DNA of 64,000 nucleotides. It comes from Streptomyces sp. NBRC 110028 (lineage in GTDB: Bacteria > Actinomycetota > Actinomycetes > Streptomycetales > Streptomycetaceae). Location: positions 471,570-535,569 of the forward strand of contig NZ_BBUZ01000023.1 of the NCBI RefSeq assembly GCF_001417735.1, given 5' to 3'. Shown in pieces: positions 9,320 through 17,411 of this stretch (positions are counted from its first letter, which is position 1; every line of letters starts with the position of its first letter). The position numbers and the translations under genes are program-made. Below the pieces are notes generated by a model that saw nothing but the letters and a program-made list of their open reading frames with translations, was not told where the DNA came from and did not search any database.

Positions 9320-10327
9320 ATGCGCCGCTACGGCAAGCACACCGACGAGGACGACGTACGGGTCCGCCCGAACCGCAAGGGAAACCGTCCGCGCACCCAT
9401 ATCCGCCCCAAACACGAGGACGCCTCCGAGGGCATGGTCCTGACCGTCGACCGCGGCCGGCTCCATGTCCTCGTCGGGGACCGCACCATCATCGCCATGA
9501 AGGCCCGTGAACTGGGCCGCAAGGGCGTCGTGGTCGGCGACCGGGTCGCGGTCGTCGGCGATCTGTCCGGCGCCAAGGACACCCTCGCGCGCGTGGTGCG
9601 CGTCGAGGAGCGGTCCTCGGTGCTGCGCCGGACCGCCGATGACGACGACCCGTTCGAGCGGGTGGTCGTCGCCAACGCCGAGCAGCTGGCCATCGTCACC
9701 GCCCTCGCCGACCCCGAGCCCCGGCCGCGGCTGATCGACCGCTGCCTGGTGGCCGCGTTCGACGCCGGGCTCGAACCGCTGCTCGTCCTCACCAAGTCCG
9801 ATCTGGCACCCGCCGACGACCTCCTGGAGACCTACCGGACGCTCGGCGTGCCCTACGTCGTCACCAACCGCGACGAACTGGCCGACGGACAGGCCGCGGA
9901 CCGGGTGCGGGAGCGGCTGGCGGACCGGACCACGGTCTTCGTCGGCCACTCGGGGGTCGGCAAGACCACCCTGGTCAACGCCCTGGTGCCGGAGCGCAAG
10001 CGGGCCACCGGACGGGTGAACGCGGTCACCGGCCGCGGCCGCCACACCACCACCTCGGCGCTCGCGCTGCCCCTTCCGGACGACAAGGGATGGGTGATCG
10101 ACACGCCGGGCGTACGGTCCTTCGGGTTGCACCATGTGGACCCGACGCGGGTCATCCACGCCTTCCCCGATCTGGAGCCCGGCACCGACGACTGTCCGCG
10201 CGCCTGCAGCCACGACGAGCCGGACTGCGCCCTGGACCAGTGGGTGGCCGACGGCCACGCCGATCCGGCCCGGCTGTACTCCCTGCGGAGGCTGCTCTCC
10301 ACCCGCGAGCGGCGGGAGGGCGACTGA
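9320..10327 (+). CDS. rsgA: ribosome small-subunit GTPase RsgA
   Basis: 335 aa circularly permuted GTPase acting in late 30S maturation. After an N-terminal OB-fold the motifs run in permuted order: G4 TKSD (158-161), G1 GHSGVGKT (209-216), G3 DTPG (261-264). A C-terminal zinc knuckle is formed by Cys292, Cys296, His298 and Cys303. The N-terminus is basic (RPNRKGNRPRTHIRPK), suited to rRNA contact. It follows aroA by 12 bp. Confidence 0.95.
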   Translation: MRRYGKHTDEDDVRVRPNRKGNRPRTHIRPKHEDASEGMVLTVDRGRLHVLVGDRTIIAMKARELGRKGVVVGDRVAVVGDLSGAKDTLARVVRVEERSSVLRRTADDDDPFERVVVANAEQLAIVTALADPEPRPRLIDRCLVAAFDAGLEPLLVLTKSDLAPADDLLETYRTLGVPYVVTNRDELADGQAADRVRERLADRTTVFVGHSGVGKTTLVNALVPERKRATGRVNAVTGRGRHTTTSALALPLPDDKGWVIDTPGVRSFGLHHVDPTRVIHAFPDLEPGTDDCPRACSHDEPDCALDQWVADGHADPARLYSLRRLLSTRERREGD

Positions 10328-10463
10328 CCCGGCCCGGGCCACCGCCGACGGCCACGTTTGCCGCCCACTCGGTGAGGTAAAGGGATAATCGCACCACCGA
10401 GACAACCCGGGCGAACAACAACCAGGCGAAGGCAGCCGTCGGACGGTACGGGAGGACACCTGC

Positions 10464-10787
10464 ATGGCGTGGCTGCTGGTCGTGGTCGCCGGGATTCTGG
10501 AAACGGGCTTCGCCGTCTGCCTCAAGCTCTCGCACGGCTTCACCAGGCTCTGGCCGACGGTCGCGTTCTGCGCGTTCGCGCTCGGCAGCTTCGGACTGCT
10601 GACGCTGTCCCTGAAGAAGCTCGACGTGGGGCCCGCGTACGCGGTGTGGACGGGCATCGGGGCGGCCGGGACGGCGATCTACGGCATGGTCTTCCTCGAC
10701 GACCTGGTCTCCGTGCTGAAGATCGCCTCCATCACGCTGGTGATCATCGGCGTGGTGGGCCTCCAGCTCTCCGGCTCGGGGCACTAG
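10464..10787 (+). CDS. SMR-family transporter (Gdx/SugE-like)
   Basis: 107 aa with four transmembrane helices, the small multidrug resistance fold. Glu13 in ILETGFAVCLKLS is the essential proton/substrate carboxylate. GPAYAVWTGIGAAGTAIYG is the conserved TM3 region; VFLDD follows. The sequence looks closer to guanidinium-exporter-type SMR proteins than to EmrE, but the substrate is not proven. The ribosome-binding site GGGAGGA is 7 nt from the ATG. I could not recognise a guanidine riboswitch in the 136-bp leader. Its 3' end converges on a frameshifted tetR. Confidence 0.88.
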   Translation: MAWLLVVVAGILETGFAVCLKLSHGFTRLWPTVAFCAFALGSFGLLTLSLKKLDVGPAYAVWTGIGAAGTAIYGMVFLDDLVSVLKIASITLVIIGVVGLQLSGSGH

Positions 10788-11419
10788 CGCCGGTCAGGTC
10801 CCGGGCGCCGAGCGCGCCGCGTACCGCGCCGGCCTCCTCCACGGCGGGCGCGGGCGCGATGAGGTACGACAGCGCCAGCCGCGCGGCCGTGTCGCAGGCC
10901 CGGGCCAGCGGGACCGGCCCGCCCGGCGGCCACTCCGCCGCCAGCAGCCGCACCGTCCGGTCCCGCGCCTGGGCCAGCAGATCGACGGGCGAGGGCGGCG
11001 GCTCGACGGCGGCGGCGCGGCGCGAGCGCGGCGGGCCGCCGAGCGGGGCCGGGCGCGCCGGCGACGGCAGCCGTTCGTTCCAGCAGCCGTTCGTTCCAGC
11101 AGCCGGTGAGCACCGCCCGCACCAGCGGGTTCTCGGTCCCGGCCCGAACGGTCCACACGGCCGCCGCCGCCAGCCGCTCACCGGGCCCGGCGGCGCCCGG
11201 CACCCCGGTCAGGGCCCGCTCGACCCCGCTCAGATATGCCTCAGCCTCGCGCCGCACCAGGGCGCGCGCGAGGCCGTCCTTGCCGCCGAACTCGTTGTAG
11301 AGGGTCTGCCGCGACACCCCGGCCGACGCGGCGACATCCGTCATCCGGATCCTGGCCCACGGGCGGCGCGCGAGGGCCGCGAAGGCCGCGTCGAGCAAGG
11401 CTTCACGCACTGCGGACAT
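10744..11419 (-). pseudogene. TetR-family regulator frameshifted by a 16-bp tandem duplication
   Basis: The N-terminal half is a normal TetR DNA-binding domain (RIRMTDVAASAGVSRQTLYN and FGGKDGLA). After LTGCWNERL the frame degenerates into an Arg/Ala-rich shadow and stops at 10784. The expected C-terminal domain (VDLLAQARDRTVRLLAAEW, ARACDTAARLALSYLI) continues in another frame to a stop at 10744. The switch point is an exact 16-bp tandem duplication (11068-11099); removing one copy joins the halves as LTGCWNERL-PSPARP. The gene is therefore inactive as sequenced, unless the repeat contracts. It converges on the SMR gene, which it may once have regulated. Confidence 0.85.
11068..11099. repeat. 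exact 16-bp tandem duplication inside tetR
   Basis: Unit CAGCCGTTCGTTCCAG occurs twice head to tail (11068-11083 and 11084-11099), with a six-base partial third copy. Since 16 is not a multiple of 3 it shifts the reading frame. Candidate slipped-strand mutation site. Confidence 0.95.
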
Positions 11420-11523
11420 CGTCGCCTCCCAGGCCTTTTAAGCGTGCACAGAATTGACGGCCCGCCAGACACTGTCAAGGGCCTCCGGTGGATCGCCCTG
11501 GTGCGGATCGATACTGTTCGGCC

Positions 11524-12315
11524 ATGGCCGACTACCACGATGACCTGCGATTCGCCCATGTACTGGCCGACGCCGCCGACGCCGCGACCATGGAGCGCTT
11601 CAAGGCGCTCGACCTCAAGGTCGAGACGAAACCCGACATGACGCCGGTGAGCGAGGCCGACAAGGCGGCCGAGGAGCTGATCCGCTCCCAGCTCCAGCGC
11701 GCCCGTCCGCGGGACGCGGTCCTCGGCGAGGAATTCGGCAGCGAGGGCACCGGCCCGCGCCGCTGGGTGGTCGACCCGATCGACGGCACGAAGAACTATG
11801 TGCGCGGGGTTCCGGTCTGGGCCACCCTGATCGCGCTCATGGAGCGCGGCGCGGGCGGCGACCGGCCGGTGGTCGGCGTGGTCTCCGCACCGGCGCTGGG
11901 CCGCCGCTGGTGGGCCGCCGAGGGGCTCGGGGCATACAGCGGCCGGAGCCTGACCTCGGCGCACCGGCTGCACGTCTCGAAGGTGGCCGAGCTGAGGGAC
12001 GCGTCGTTCGCGTACTCCTCGCTCAGCGGCTGGGAGGAGCGCGGCAAGCTGAACGGCTTCCTCGATCTGACCCGCGCCTGCTGGCGCACCCGGGGCTACG
12101 GCGACTTCTGGCCATACATGATGGTCGCCGAGGGGTCGGTGGACCTGTGCGCCGAGCCGGAACTGTCGCTGTGGGACATGGCGGCGAACGCGGTGATCGT
12201 CCAGGAGGCGGGCGGCCGCTTCACCGGGCTCGACGGCGTACCGGGTCCGAACAGCGGCGACGCGGCGGCGTCCAACGGGCTGCTGCACGGCGCCATGCTG
12301 GATTACCTGCGGTAG
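11524..12315 (+). CDS. hisN: histidinol-phosphatase / inositol-monophosphatase family
   Basis: 263 aa, Mg-dependent FIG superfamily. Metal-binding motifs are GEEFGS (first Glu), WVVDPIDGTKNYVRG and, near the C-terminus, LSLWDMAANAVIVQEAGG. In actinobacteria this orthologue is the usual histidinol-phosphatase of histidine biosynthesis, hence the symbol; inositol monophosphatase activity is possible. A GATACT -10-like hexamer at 11510-11515 is so close to the ATG that the mRNA is probably leaderless; there is no Shine-Dalgarno. A hairpin terminator follows at 12352. Confidence 0.88.
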   Translation: MADYHDDLRFAHVLADAADAATMERFKALDLKVETKPDMTPVSEADKAAEELIRSQLQRARPRDAVLGEEFGSEGTGPRRWVVDPIDGTKNYVRGVPVWATLIALMERGAGGDRPVVGVVSAPALGRRWWAAEGLGAYSGRSLTSAHRLHVSKVAELRDASFAYSSLSGWEERGKLNGFLDLTRACWRTRGYGDFWPYMMVAEGSVDLCAEPELSLWDMAANAVIVQEAGGRFTGLDGVPGPNSGDAAASNGLLHGAMLDYLR

Positions 12316-12351
12316 TGACCGGGAGCCGTACGGCTGTCAACCGGAGCGTAT

Positions 12352-12389
12352 GGGCGCGCGCCAAGCGGTAGATCGGCTTCCGCGCGCCC
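12352..12389 (+). terminator. rho-independent terminator after hisN
   Basis: 9-bp perfect stem GGGCGCGCG / CGCGCGCCC extended by AAGC/GCTT inside, followed by TTGTT. It ends transcription of hisN before the CBS gene promoter. Confidence 0.6.
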
Positions 12390-12409
12390 TTGTTGGGCCC
12401 ACCGGAGCA

Positions 12410-12450
12410 TGTGAACATGAGAATCCAGAGCCTTGTGAACTTGTGAATCC
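12410..12450. promoter_or_regulatory. 17-bp imperfect direct repeats upstream of the CBS gene
   Basis: TGTGAACATGAGAATCC (12410-12426) and TGTGAACTTGTGAATCC (12434-12450) match at 15 of 17 positions and start 24 bp apart. They sit between the hisN terminator and the CBS ribosome-binding site. This spacing suits a regulator bound on one DNA face; which one is unknown. Confidence 0.35.
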
Positions 12451-12498
12451 GTTCTCGAACGCGACGCGCGGATTCCCCCCAAGGAGGTGGCCACGTCC

Positions 12499-12897
12499 AT
12501 GCCCCTGCACGTGCGAGACGCCATGAGCTCGGTGGTCCTCACCATCGGCCCCGCGCATACGCTCCGTCAGGCCGCCCGGCTGATGTCCGCGCGCCGGGTC
12601 GGGTCGGCCATCGTGCTCGACCCCGACACCAGCGGCCTCGGCATTCTCACCGAACGGGACATCCTCAATTCCCTCGGCGCGGGCCAGGACCCGGACCATG
12701 AGACCGCGCACGCCCACACCACCGCCGACGCCGTCTTCGCCACCCCCGGGTGGACCCTGGAGGAGGCGGCCCACACGATGAGCCGGGGCGGCTTCCGCCA
12801 CCTCATCGTGCTGGAGGCGGACGCCCCGGTCGGGGTGGTCTCGGTGCGCGACATCATCCGCTGCTGGTCCCCGGCCCCGCAGCCCGCGCCGGCCTGA
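12499..12897 (+). CDS. CBS-domain pair protein
   Basis: 132 aa made almost wholly of two CBS motifs (a Bateman module): first VRDAMSSVVLTIGPAHTLRQ to GILTERDIL, second TADAVFATPGWTLEEAA to GVVSVRDIIR. Such stand-alone modules bind adenosine nucleotides and usually act as energy-status sensors. The start is set by a near-perfect ribosome-binding site AAGGAGGTGG, 8 nt before the ATG at 12499, rather than an upstream GTG that would overlap it. It converges on katA across a bidirectional terminator. Confidence 0.88.
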   Translation: MPLHVRDAMSSVVLTIGPAHTLRQAARLMSARRVGSAIVLDPDTSGLGILTERDILNSLGAGQDPDHETAHAHTTADAVFATPGWTLEEAAHTMSRGGFRHLIVLEADAPVGVVSVRDIIRCWSPAPQPAPA

Positions 12898-12900
12898 CGC

Positions 12901-12936
12901 CACGGGCGCCACGGGCGCCACGGGCGCCACGGGCGC
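12901..12936. repeat. 9-bp tandem repeat, four copies
   Basis: CACGGGCGC repeated four times exactly just after the CBS stop codon, with partial copies on both sides, immediately before the CBS/katA terminator. Simple-sequence expansion; no function is evident. Confidence 0.9.
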
Positions 12937-12940
12937 CACG

Positions 12941-12973
12941 GAGAGGCCGGAGCCCCCTGGCGTCCGGCCTCTC
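12941..12973. terminator. bidirectional terminator between the CBS gene and katA
   Basis: Perfect 11-bp stem GAGAGGCCGGA / TCCGGCCTCTC with an 11-nt loop, lying between two convergent genes. Confidence 0.8.
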
Positions 12974-12995
12974 CGGTTCGTACGGCAAGCGGCCC

Positions 12996-14462
12996 TCAGC
13001 CGCGCAGGGCCTGAACCGCGACCTCCAGCCGCTTGCCGTAGTCCTCGTCCGCCTTGCGGAAGTTCCCGATCGCCCGCTGCGCGATGTCCTCGCGCGAGAC
13101 CCGGGCGATGAAGCCCGCGAGGTTGGCGATCAGGCGCCCCTTCTCCTCCTCCGACATCAGCCGGTAGAGGGCGCCCGCCTGGCCGAAGTCGTCGTCCTCG
13201 GCGTGCGAGGGCGCCTGGTGGTCACCGGTGACACCGCCGACCGGGGACGGCTGCCACAGCGGCCGGCCGGTCTGCGCCGGGCCGCCGAAGCTGTTCGGCT
13301 CGTAGTTCCTGGCGCCCGCGTGCCGGCCGTCGTACAGGAAGCCGTCGCGGCCGTGGGTGCGCGCCTCGGTGGCGTGCGGGCGGTTCACCGGCAGCTGGTC
13401 GGCGTTGATGCCGACGCGGTAGCGGTGGGCGTCGCCGTACGCGAAGAGACGGCCCTGCAGCATCTTGTCCGGGGACGGGCCGATGCCGGGCACCAGATGG
13501 GCCGGGGAGAAGATCGACTGCTCGACCTCGGCGAAGACGTTCCGCGGGTTGCGGTTCAGCTCCAGCGTGCCGATCTCGATGGGCGGGTAGTCCTCGTGCG
13601 GCCAGACCTTGGTCAGGTCGAACGGATTGAAGCGGTAGTGCGCCGCGTCCCGCTCGGGCATGATCTGCACCTGCACGGTCCAGGTCGGAAAGTCACCGCG
13701 CTCGATGGCCTCGCGCAGGTCGCGCTGGTGGCTGTCCGGGTCCTTGCCCGCGAGCAGTTCGGCCTCTTCCGAGGTCAGGTTCTTGATGCCCTGGTCGGTC
13801 TTGAAGTGGTACTTGACCCAGAAGACCTCGCCCGCGGCGTTGTTCCACTGGTAGGTGTGCGAACCGAAGCCGTCCATGTGGCGATAGGAGGCGGGGATGC
13901 CGCGGTCGCCGAAGAGCCAGGTCACCTGGTGGGTGGACTCGGGCGACAGGCTCCAGAAGTCCCAGACGCTGTCGGCCTCCTGCGAGCCCGTGTACGGGTC
14001 GCGCTTCTGGGTGTGGATGAAGTCCGGGAACTTGATGGCGTCCTTGATGAAGAACACCGGGGTGTTGTTCCCGACCAGGTCGTAGTTGCCGTCCTCGGTG
14101 TAGAACTTCAGCGCGAAGCCGCGCGGGTCGCGCACCGCGTCCGCCGAGCCGAGGTTGCCCGCGACCGTCGAGAAGCGCAGGAACGTCTCGGTCCGCTTGC
14201 CGAGCTCGGAGAGGAACGCCGCGCGCGTCCACCGGGAGACGTCCCGGGTCAGCGTGAAGGTGCCGTACGCACCGGCGCCGCGCGCGTGCACGACCCGCTC
14301 CGGGATCCGCTCGCGGTTGAAGCGGGCGAGCTTCTCGATCAGATGCTGGTCCTGGATCAGGACCGGACCGGCGGCGCCCGCCGTCTGGCTGTTCTGGTTG
14401 TCCGCCACCGGAGCCCCGGACTCCGTGGTCAGCGGACCCGTGATGTTGTCCTGGACCGTCAC
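12996..14462 (-). CDS. katA: monofunctional haem catalase
   Basis: 488 aa, clade-3-sized small-subunit catalase that disproportionates hydrogen peroxide. The catalytic His is His59 in [12 protein letters not shown], the distal Asn is in GNNTPVFF (~132-133), and the haem-ligand Tyr is in [14 protein letters not shown]. The GTG at 14462 is chosen because GAGGAGG lies 5 nt upstream and the protein then has normal length; the longer open frame crosses the operator. Divergent from catR with a palindrome between -35 and -10, so it is almost certainly peroxide-inducible through CatR. Confidence 0.95.
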   Translation of the reverse strand: MTVQDNITGPLTTESGAPVADNQNSQTAGAAGPVLIQDQHLIEKLARFNRERIPERVVHARGAGAYGTFTLTRDVSRWTRAAFLSELGKRTETFLRFSTVAGNLGSADAVRDPRGFALKFYTEDGNYDLVGNNTPVFFIKDAIKFPDFIHTQKRDPYTGSQEADSVWDFWSLSPESTHQVTWLFGDRGIPASYRHMDGFGSHTYQWNNAAGEVFWVKYHFKTDQGIKNLTSEEAELLAGKDPDSHQRDLREAIERGDFPTWTVQVQIMPERDAAHYRFNPFDLTKVWPHEDYPPIEIGTLELNRNPRNVFAEVEQSIFSPAHLVPGIGPSPDKMLQGRLFAYGDAHRYRVGINADQLPVNRPHATEARTHGRDGFLYDGRHAGARNYEPNSFGGPAQTGRPLWQPSPVGGVTGDHQAPSHAEDDDFGQAGALYRLMSEEEKGRLIANLAGFIARVSREDIAQRAIGNFRKADEDYGKRLEVAVQALRG

Positions 14463-14493
14463 GTGCGCCTCCTCGGTGAATCGATCGGACTTA

Positions 14494-14521
14494 ATCCTAC
14501 ATTGGACTTTGTCCAAGTCAA
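14494..14521 (-). promoter_or_regulatory. katA promoter with CatR/PerR-type palindromic operator
   Basis: Minus-strand -35 TTGACT (14516-14521) and -10 TAGGAT (14494-14499) with a 16-bp spacer. The spacer contains the 15-bp palindrome TTGGAC-AAA-GTCCAA (14502-14516). A Fur-family repressor bound there would block RNA polymerase. Confidence 0.7.
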
Positions 14522-14604
14522 GAAGAGCTGGAGACTGATACCCGTTCCGGTCATGGATCCGGCCACTGCTACCCTTGTCCTTATCTGACTGATAGGTGAA
14601 TGGC

Positions 14605-15018
14605 ATGAGTGACCTGCTGAAACGACTCCGGGGACGCGGCTGGCGGCTGACCGCGCAGCGGCGCGTCGTCGCCGAGGTCCTCGACGGGGACCACGTGCAC
14701 TACACCGCCGACGAGGTCCACGCGCTGGCGGCCGACCGCCTGCCCGAGATCTCCCGCGCGACGGTGTACAACACCCTCGGCGAGCTGGTCTCGCTCGGCG
14801 AGGTGATCGAGGTCAGCACGGACGGCAGGGCGAAGCGTTACGACCCCAACGCGCACCACGCGCACCAGCACCTGGTGTGCGCGCGCTGCGGCACGATCCG
14901 CGACGTCCACCCCGTCGGCGACCTGCTGGCCGGCCTGCCCGCGGGGGAGCGCTTCGGCTTCGCGGTCTCCTCGGCCGAGGTGACCTACCGCGGGGTCTGC
15001 CCCGACTGCGCGGACTGA
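14605..15018 (+). CDS. catR: Fur-family peroxide-sensing repressor CatR
   Basis: 137 aa. N-terminal winged helix ([31 protein letters not shown]), then a metal-binding domain with [13 protein letters not shown] and a second CxxC in CPDCAD that would hold structural zinc. PerR-type regulators use a second, iron site and are inactivated by His oxidation (family knowledge). AGGTG lies 6 nt upstream of the ATG at 14605. It sits divergently next to katA, the known target arrangement in Streptomyces. Confidence 0.93.
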   Translation: MSDLLKRLRGRGWRLTAQRRVVAEVLDGDHVHYTADEVHALAADRLPEISRATVYNTLGELVSLGEVIEVSTDGRAKRYDPNAHHAHQHLVCARCGTIRDVHPVGDLLAGLPAGERFGFAVSSAEVTYRGVCPDCAD

Positions 15019-15095
15019 CCACGCCAAGGGCGCCACCCGGCGTGGCGCCCTCCGGCCCGCGCACGGCCGTCCGTACGTATCCGCACATGACGAAA

Positions 15096-15121
15096 GGCCC
15101 GGATCCTTGAGGATCCGGGCC
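15096..15121 (-). terminator. terminator of the first initiator tRNA
   Basis: Perfect 11-bp stem GGCCCGGATCC / GGATCCGGGCC with a TTGA loop and a short T-run on the minus strand, just downstream of the tRNA. It may also terminate catR from the other side. Nearly identical to the hairpin at 17231. Confidence 0.85.
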
Positions 15122-15132
15122 CTTCGCTCTCG

Positions 15133-15206
15133 TAGCGGGGACAGGATTTGAACCTGCGACCTCTGGGTTATGAGCCCAGCGAGCTACCGAGCTGCTCCAC
15201 CCCGCG
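15133..15206 (-). tRNA. initiator tRNA-Met (CAT), copy 1
   Basis: 74-nt cloverleaf beginning CGCGGGG with anticodon CAT. Initiator hallmarks are present: unpaired 1:72 position (C1 against U72) and three consecutive G:C pairs in the anticodon stem (GGG/CCC). The T-arm has GGTTCAAATCC. No CCA end is encoded. Identical to the copy at 17270-17343. Confidence 0.95.
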
Positions 15207-15275
15207 TCGGTGTGAAGCAACATTAACCCGAGGCCAACGCCAGAAGCAAACCGGTTACCCGGGGGCCTGCCGGAG

Positions 15276-17099
15276 TTACGCGGTCAGCTCCTGCTGCAGC
15301 GCGTCCCGCAGCCGGGCCGCCCGCTCGGCGACCTCCGCCGGGCCCAGCTCGACTGCCCGGGCGCACCACCGCTGCCCCTCGGCCAGCGCGCCGCGGCGGG
15401 CCGCGAGCAGCGCCAGGCGCAGCGCGGCGCGGCCGTGCCCGGCCCCGGCCGCGCGCGTCCACCACAGGGCGGCCTCCGGCTCGCTGCCCTCGCGGGCCAG
15501 CAGCAGCCCCAGGTTGAACGCGCCGTTGCTGCTGCCCGCCTCGGCGGCCATCCGATACCAGCGGGCGGCCTCGACCACCTCGCCCCGGGCGGCCGCGAGC
15601 ATGCCGACGCGCACCTGGGCGCGCCGGTGGCCCTGGCGGGCGGCCCGCTCGTACCACTCCTCGTACTCGGGCACGGAGCCGTCATCCGGCGCGACCGGGA
15701 ACCGCGTCCCGGAGCCGAAGCCGGTGCCGGTCGCCGCGGGGTCGCCGCCGACCGACGAGCGGTCCAGCAGCGCCGCCAGCCGGAAGGCGGCCTCGGCGCT
15801 TCCGCCGCCCGCGGCGCAGCGCAGATGGCGCTCGGCCGCCTGGTGGTCGCCCTCCCGCAGCAGGGCGATGCCGACCTGGAGGGCGGCCTCGGTGTGCCCG
15901 GCGGCCGCGGCCCGCTCGTACCACTGCCGGGCGGCCCGCTCCTCGTCCCGGCCCGCGTACAGGATGCCCAGGTTGAACGCGGCGTCCACGCTGCCCGCCT
16001 CGGCCGCCTTGGAGAACCACGGCTCGGCGCCCGCCGCGTCGCCGCGCTGGAGCAGCAGCACGGCGACCGCGTTGGCGGCCTCGCGGTGCCCGGCGTAGGC
16101 GGCGCGGCGGTACCACTGCTCGGCCTGGGTGGTACGGCCCTGCTCGGCGCAGAGCAGGCCGAGGTTGTACGCGCCGTTGATGTCCCCGGCGTCCAGGGCG
16201 GCCCGGTACCAGCGCTCGGCGGTCTGGGTCTCGCCGCGGTCGGCGTGCAGCGCGCCCAGGGCGTTCGCCGCGTTGCCGTCACCGTCCTGGGCGGCGCGGT
16301 GCCACCAGACGGCGGCGCTGTCGGTGTCGCCCGCGTCGCGCAGCAGGAAGGCGAGCGCGCAGGCGGCGCGCGGCTCGCCGTCCTTGGCGGACGTCAGGTA
16401 CCAGCGGCCCGCCTCCTGGATCTCGCCGCGCTTCTCCAGCAGCGTGCCGAGGCGCAGCGCGGCGCGCCGGTGGCCGCGCGCGGCGGCCTGCCGGTACCAC
16501 TGCTCGGCCTCCTCCGGCTCCGCGTCGGCGGCGGCCCGGCCGCGCTCCTCGCCGCTCTCGTCGTCGGTGTGGTCGAGGATCCGGGCGAGGCGGTAGGCGG
16601 CCTCCCGGTGGCCGCGCTCGGCGGCGGCGCGAAACCACCGCTCGGCGCCGATGTCGCTGCGGTGTTCGAGCAGGTCGGCGAGGGCGTACGCGCCCAGGGT
16701 GTGGCCGGATTCGGCGGACTGGCGCAGCCAGTACTCGGCGGCCGGTTCATCGCCGCGCTCACGGTGGTGGCGGCCGAGGGCATGGGCGGCGGCGGCGGAG
16801 CCGGCGACGGCGGCGATGCGCCACCAGCCGGCCGCCTCGTCGGCGTACCCGCGCTGATGGAGGAGGACGCCGAGGTTGTTGGCCGCGGCGCGGTCGCCCG
16901 CGGCGATGGCCCCGCGCAGATACGGCTCGGCGCCGTCGAGGTCGCCGCGCCGCAGCAGGAGCGCGCCGAGCGCGCTCATGGACGCCGTATCGCCGGACTC
17001 GGCCGCACGGCGGTGCCGTGTCTCGTCCTCGGCATCGTCATGCGTGTGCGCAAAACGCCCTGTCTCCAACAGACTGACCCTGTCCCCCATAAATTCCAT
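15276..17099 (-). CDS. large TPR/Sel1-like repeat protein
   Basis: 607 aa built almost entirely of ~34-36-residue Sel1/TPR helical hairpins with the pattern AxWYRxAAxxGHxxAAxxLGxLL, about 15 copies from residue ~30 to the end. No signal peptide or membrane segment is visible, so it is probably a cytoplasmic scaffold. An in-frame ATG nine bases downstream (MGDRVSLLETG) is an equally likely start. Upstream lie GGTATA (minus TATACC) and an AGTGA-GG-TCACT palindrome at 17144-17155 that could be promoter and operator. It is framed on both sides by identical initiator tRNA genes. Confidence 0.88.
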   Translation of the reverse strand: MEFMGDRVSLLETGRFAHTHDDAEDETRHRRAAESGDTASMSALGALLLRRGDLDGAEPYLRGAIAAGDRAAANNLGVLLHQRGYADEAAGWWRIAAVAGSAAAAHALGRHHRERGDEPAAEYWLRQSAESGHTLGAYALADLLEHRSDIGAERWFRAAAERGHREAAYRLARILDHTDDESGEERGRAAADAEPEEAEQWYRQAAARGHRRAALRLGTLLEKRGEIQEAGRWYLTSAKDGEPRAACALAFLLRDAGDTDSAAVWWHRAAQDGDGNAANALGALHADRGETQTAERWYRAALDAGDINGAYNLGLLCAEQGRTTQAEQWYRRAAYAGHREAANAVAVLLLQRGDAAGAEPWFSKAAEAGSVDAAFNLGILYAGRDEERAARQWYERAAAAGHTEAALQVGIALLREGDHQAAERHLRCAAGGGSAEAAFRLAALLDRSSVGGDPAATGTGFGSGTRFPVAPDDGSVPEYEEWYERAARQGHRRAQVRVGMLAAARGEVVEAARWYRMAAEAGSSNGAFNLGLLLAREGSEPEAALWWTRAAGAGHGRAALRLALLAARRGALAEGQRWCARAVELGPAEVAERAARLRDALQQELTA

Positions 17100-17230
17100 C
17101 GTGGCATCACCCGCATCCGGCGTACACCTGGTATACCGCAGCCAGTGAGGTCACTTCAGCGTTTTGTCGACTTGCCCACAGAGAGACAACCCAAACGCTT
17201 GTATCCCGAATCGTTGAGTAGACACACAAC

Positions 17231-17260
17231 AAGGCCCGGATCCTTGCGGATCCGGGCCTT
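17231..17260 (-). terminator. terminator of the second initiator tRNA
   Basis: Perfect 13-bp stem AAGGCCCGGATCC / GGATCCGGGCCTT with a 4-nt loop, immediately downstream of the tRNA on the minus strand. Confidence 0.85.
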
Positions 17261-17269
17261 GTCTGTCAG

Positions 17270-17343
17270 TAGCGGGGACAGGATTTGAACCTGCGACCTC
17301 TGGGTTATGAGCCCAGCGAGCTACCGAGCTGCTCCACCCCGCG
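17270..17343 (-). tRNA. initiator tRNA-Met (CAT), copy 2
   Basis: 74 nt, identical to copy 1 at 15133-15206, with the same initiator features (C1 against U72, GGG/CCC anticodon stem, anticodon CAT) and its own terminator. A second copy presumably raises initiator dosage. Confidence 0.95.
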
Positions 17344-17411
17344 CCGTCGTGTCACTACCGTACCACGGCGCGGGGCACCCTCTTCTCGGCCGTTTCCCCT
17401 GGTCGGGGGCG

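Noticed and set aside
10328..10463. guanidine riboswitch upstream of the SMR gene
   Set aside because: I looked for paired ACGR-loop hairpins and ykkC-like conserved blocks and could not assemble any.
7721..10657. 978-codon open frame on the minus strand
   Set aside because: Shadow of aroA and rsgA: high GC leaves antisense frames open; its residues show no domain and the plus-strand genes are certain.
11454..11478. TTGAC-N15-GTCAA inverted repeat upstream of hisN
   Set aside because: Only 5-bp arms with a wide centre and unclear relation to the tetR or hisN promoters; too weak to list.
17067..17092. GGAAT-N18-GTC sigma-R-like site at the Sel1 gene start
   Set aside because: GGAAT lies inside the coding sequence just after the start codon and the rest runs into the gene, so it is a chance match.
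15133..17343. tRNA-borne attachment site of an integrated element
   Set aside because: The two tRNAs are complete genes and the interval holds only a Sel1 repeat gene, with no integrase or plasmid functions.
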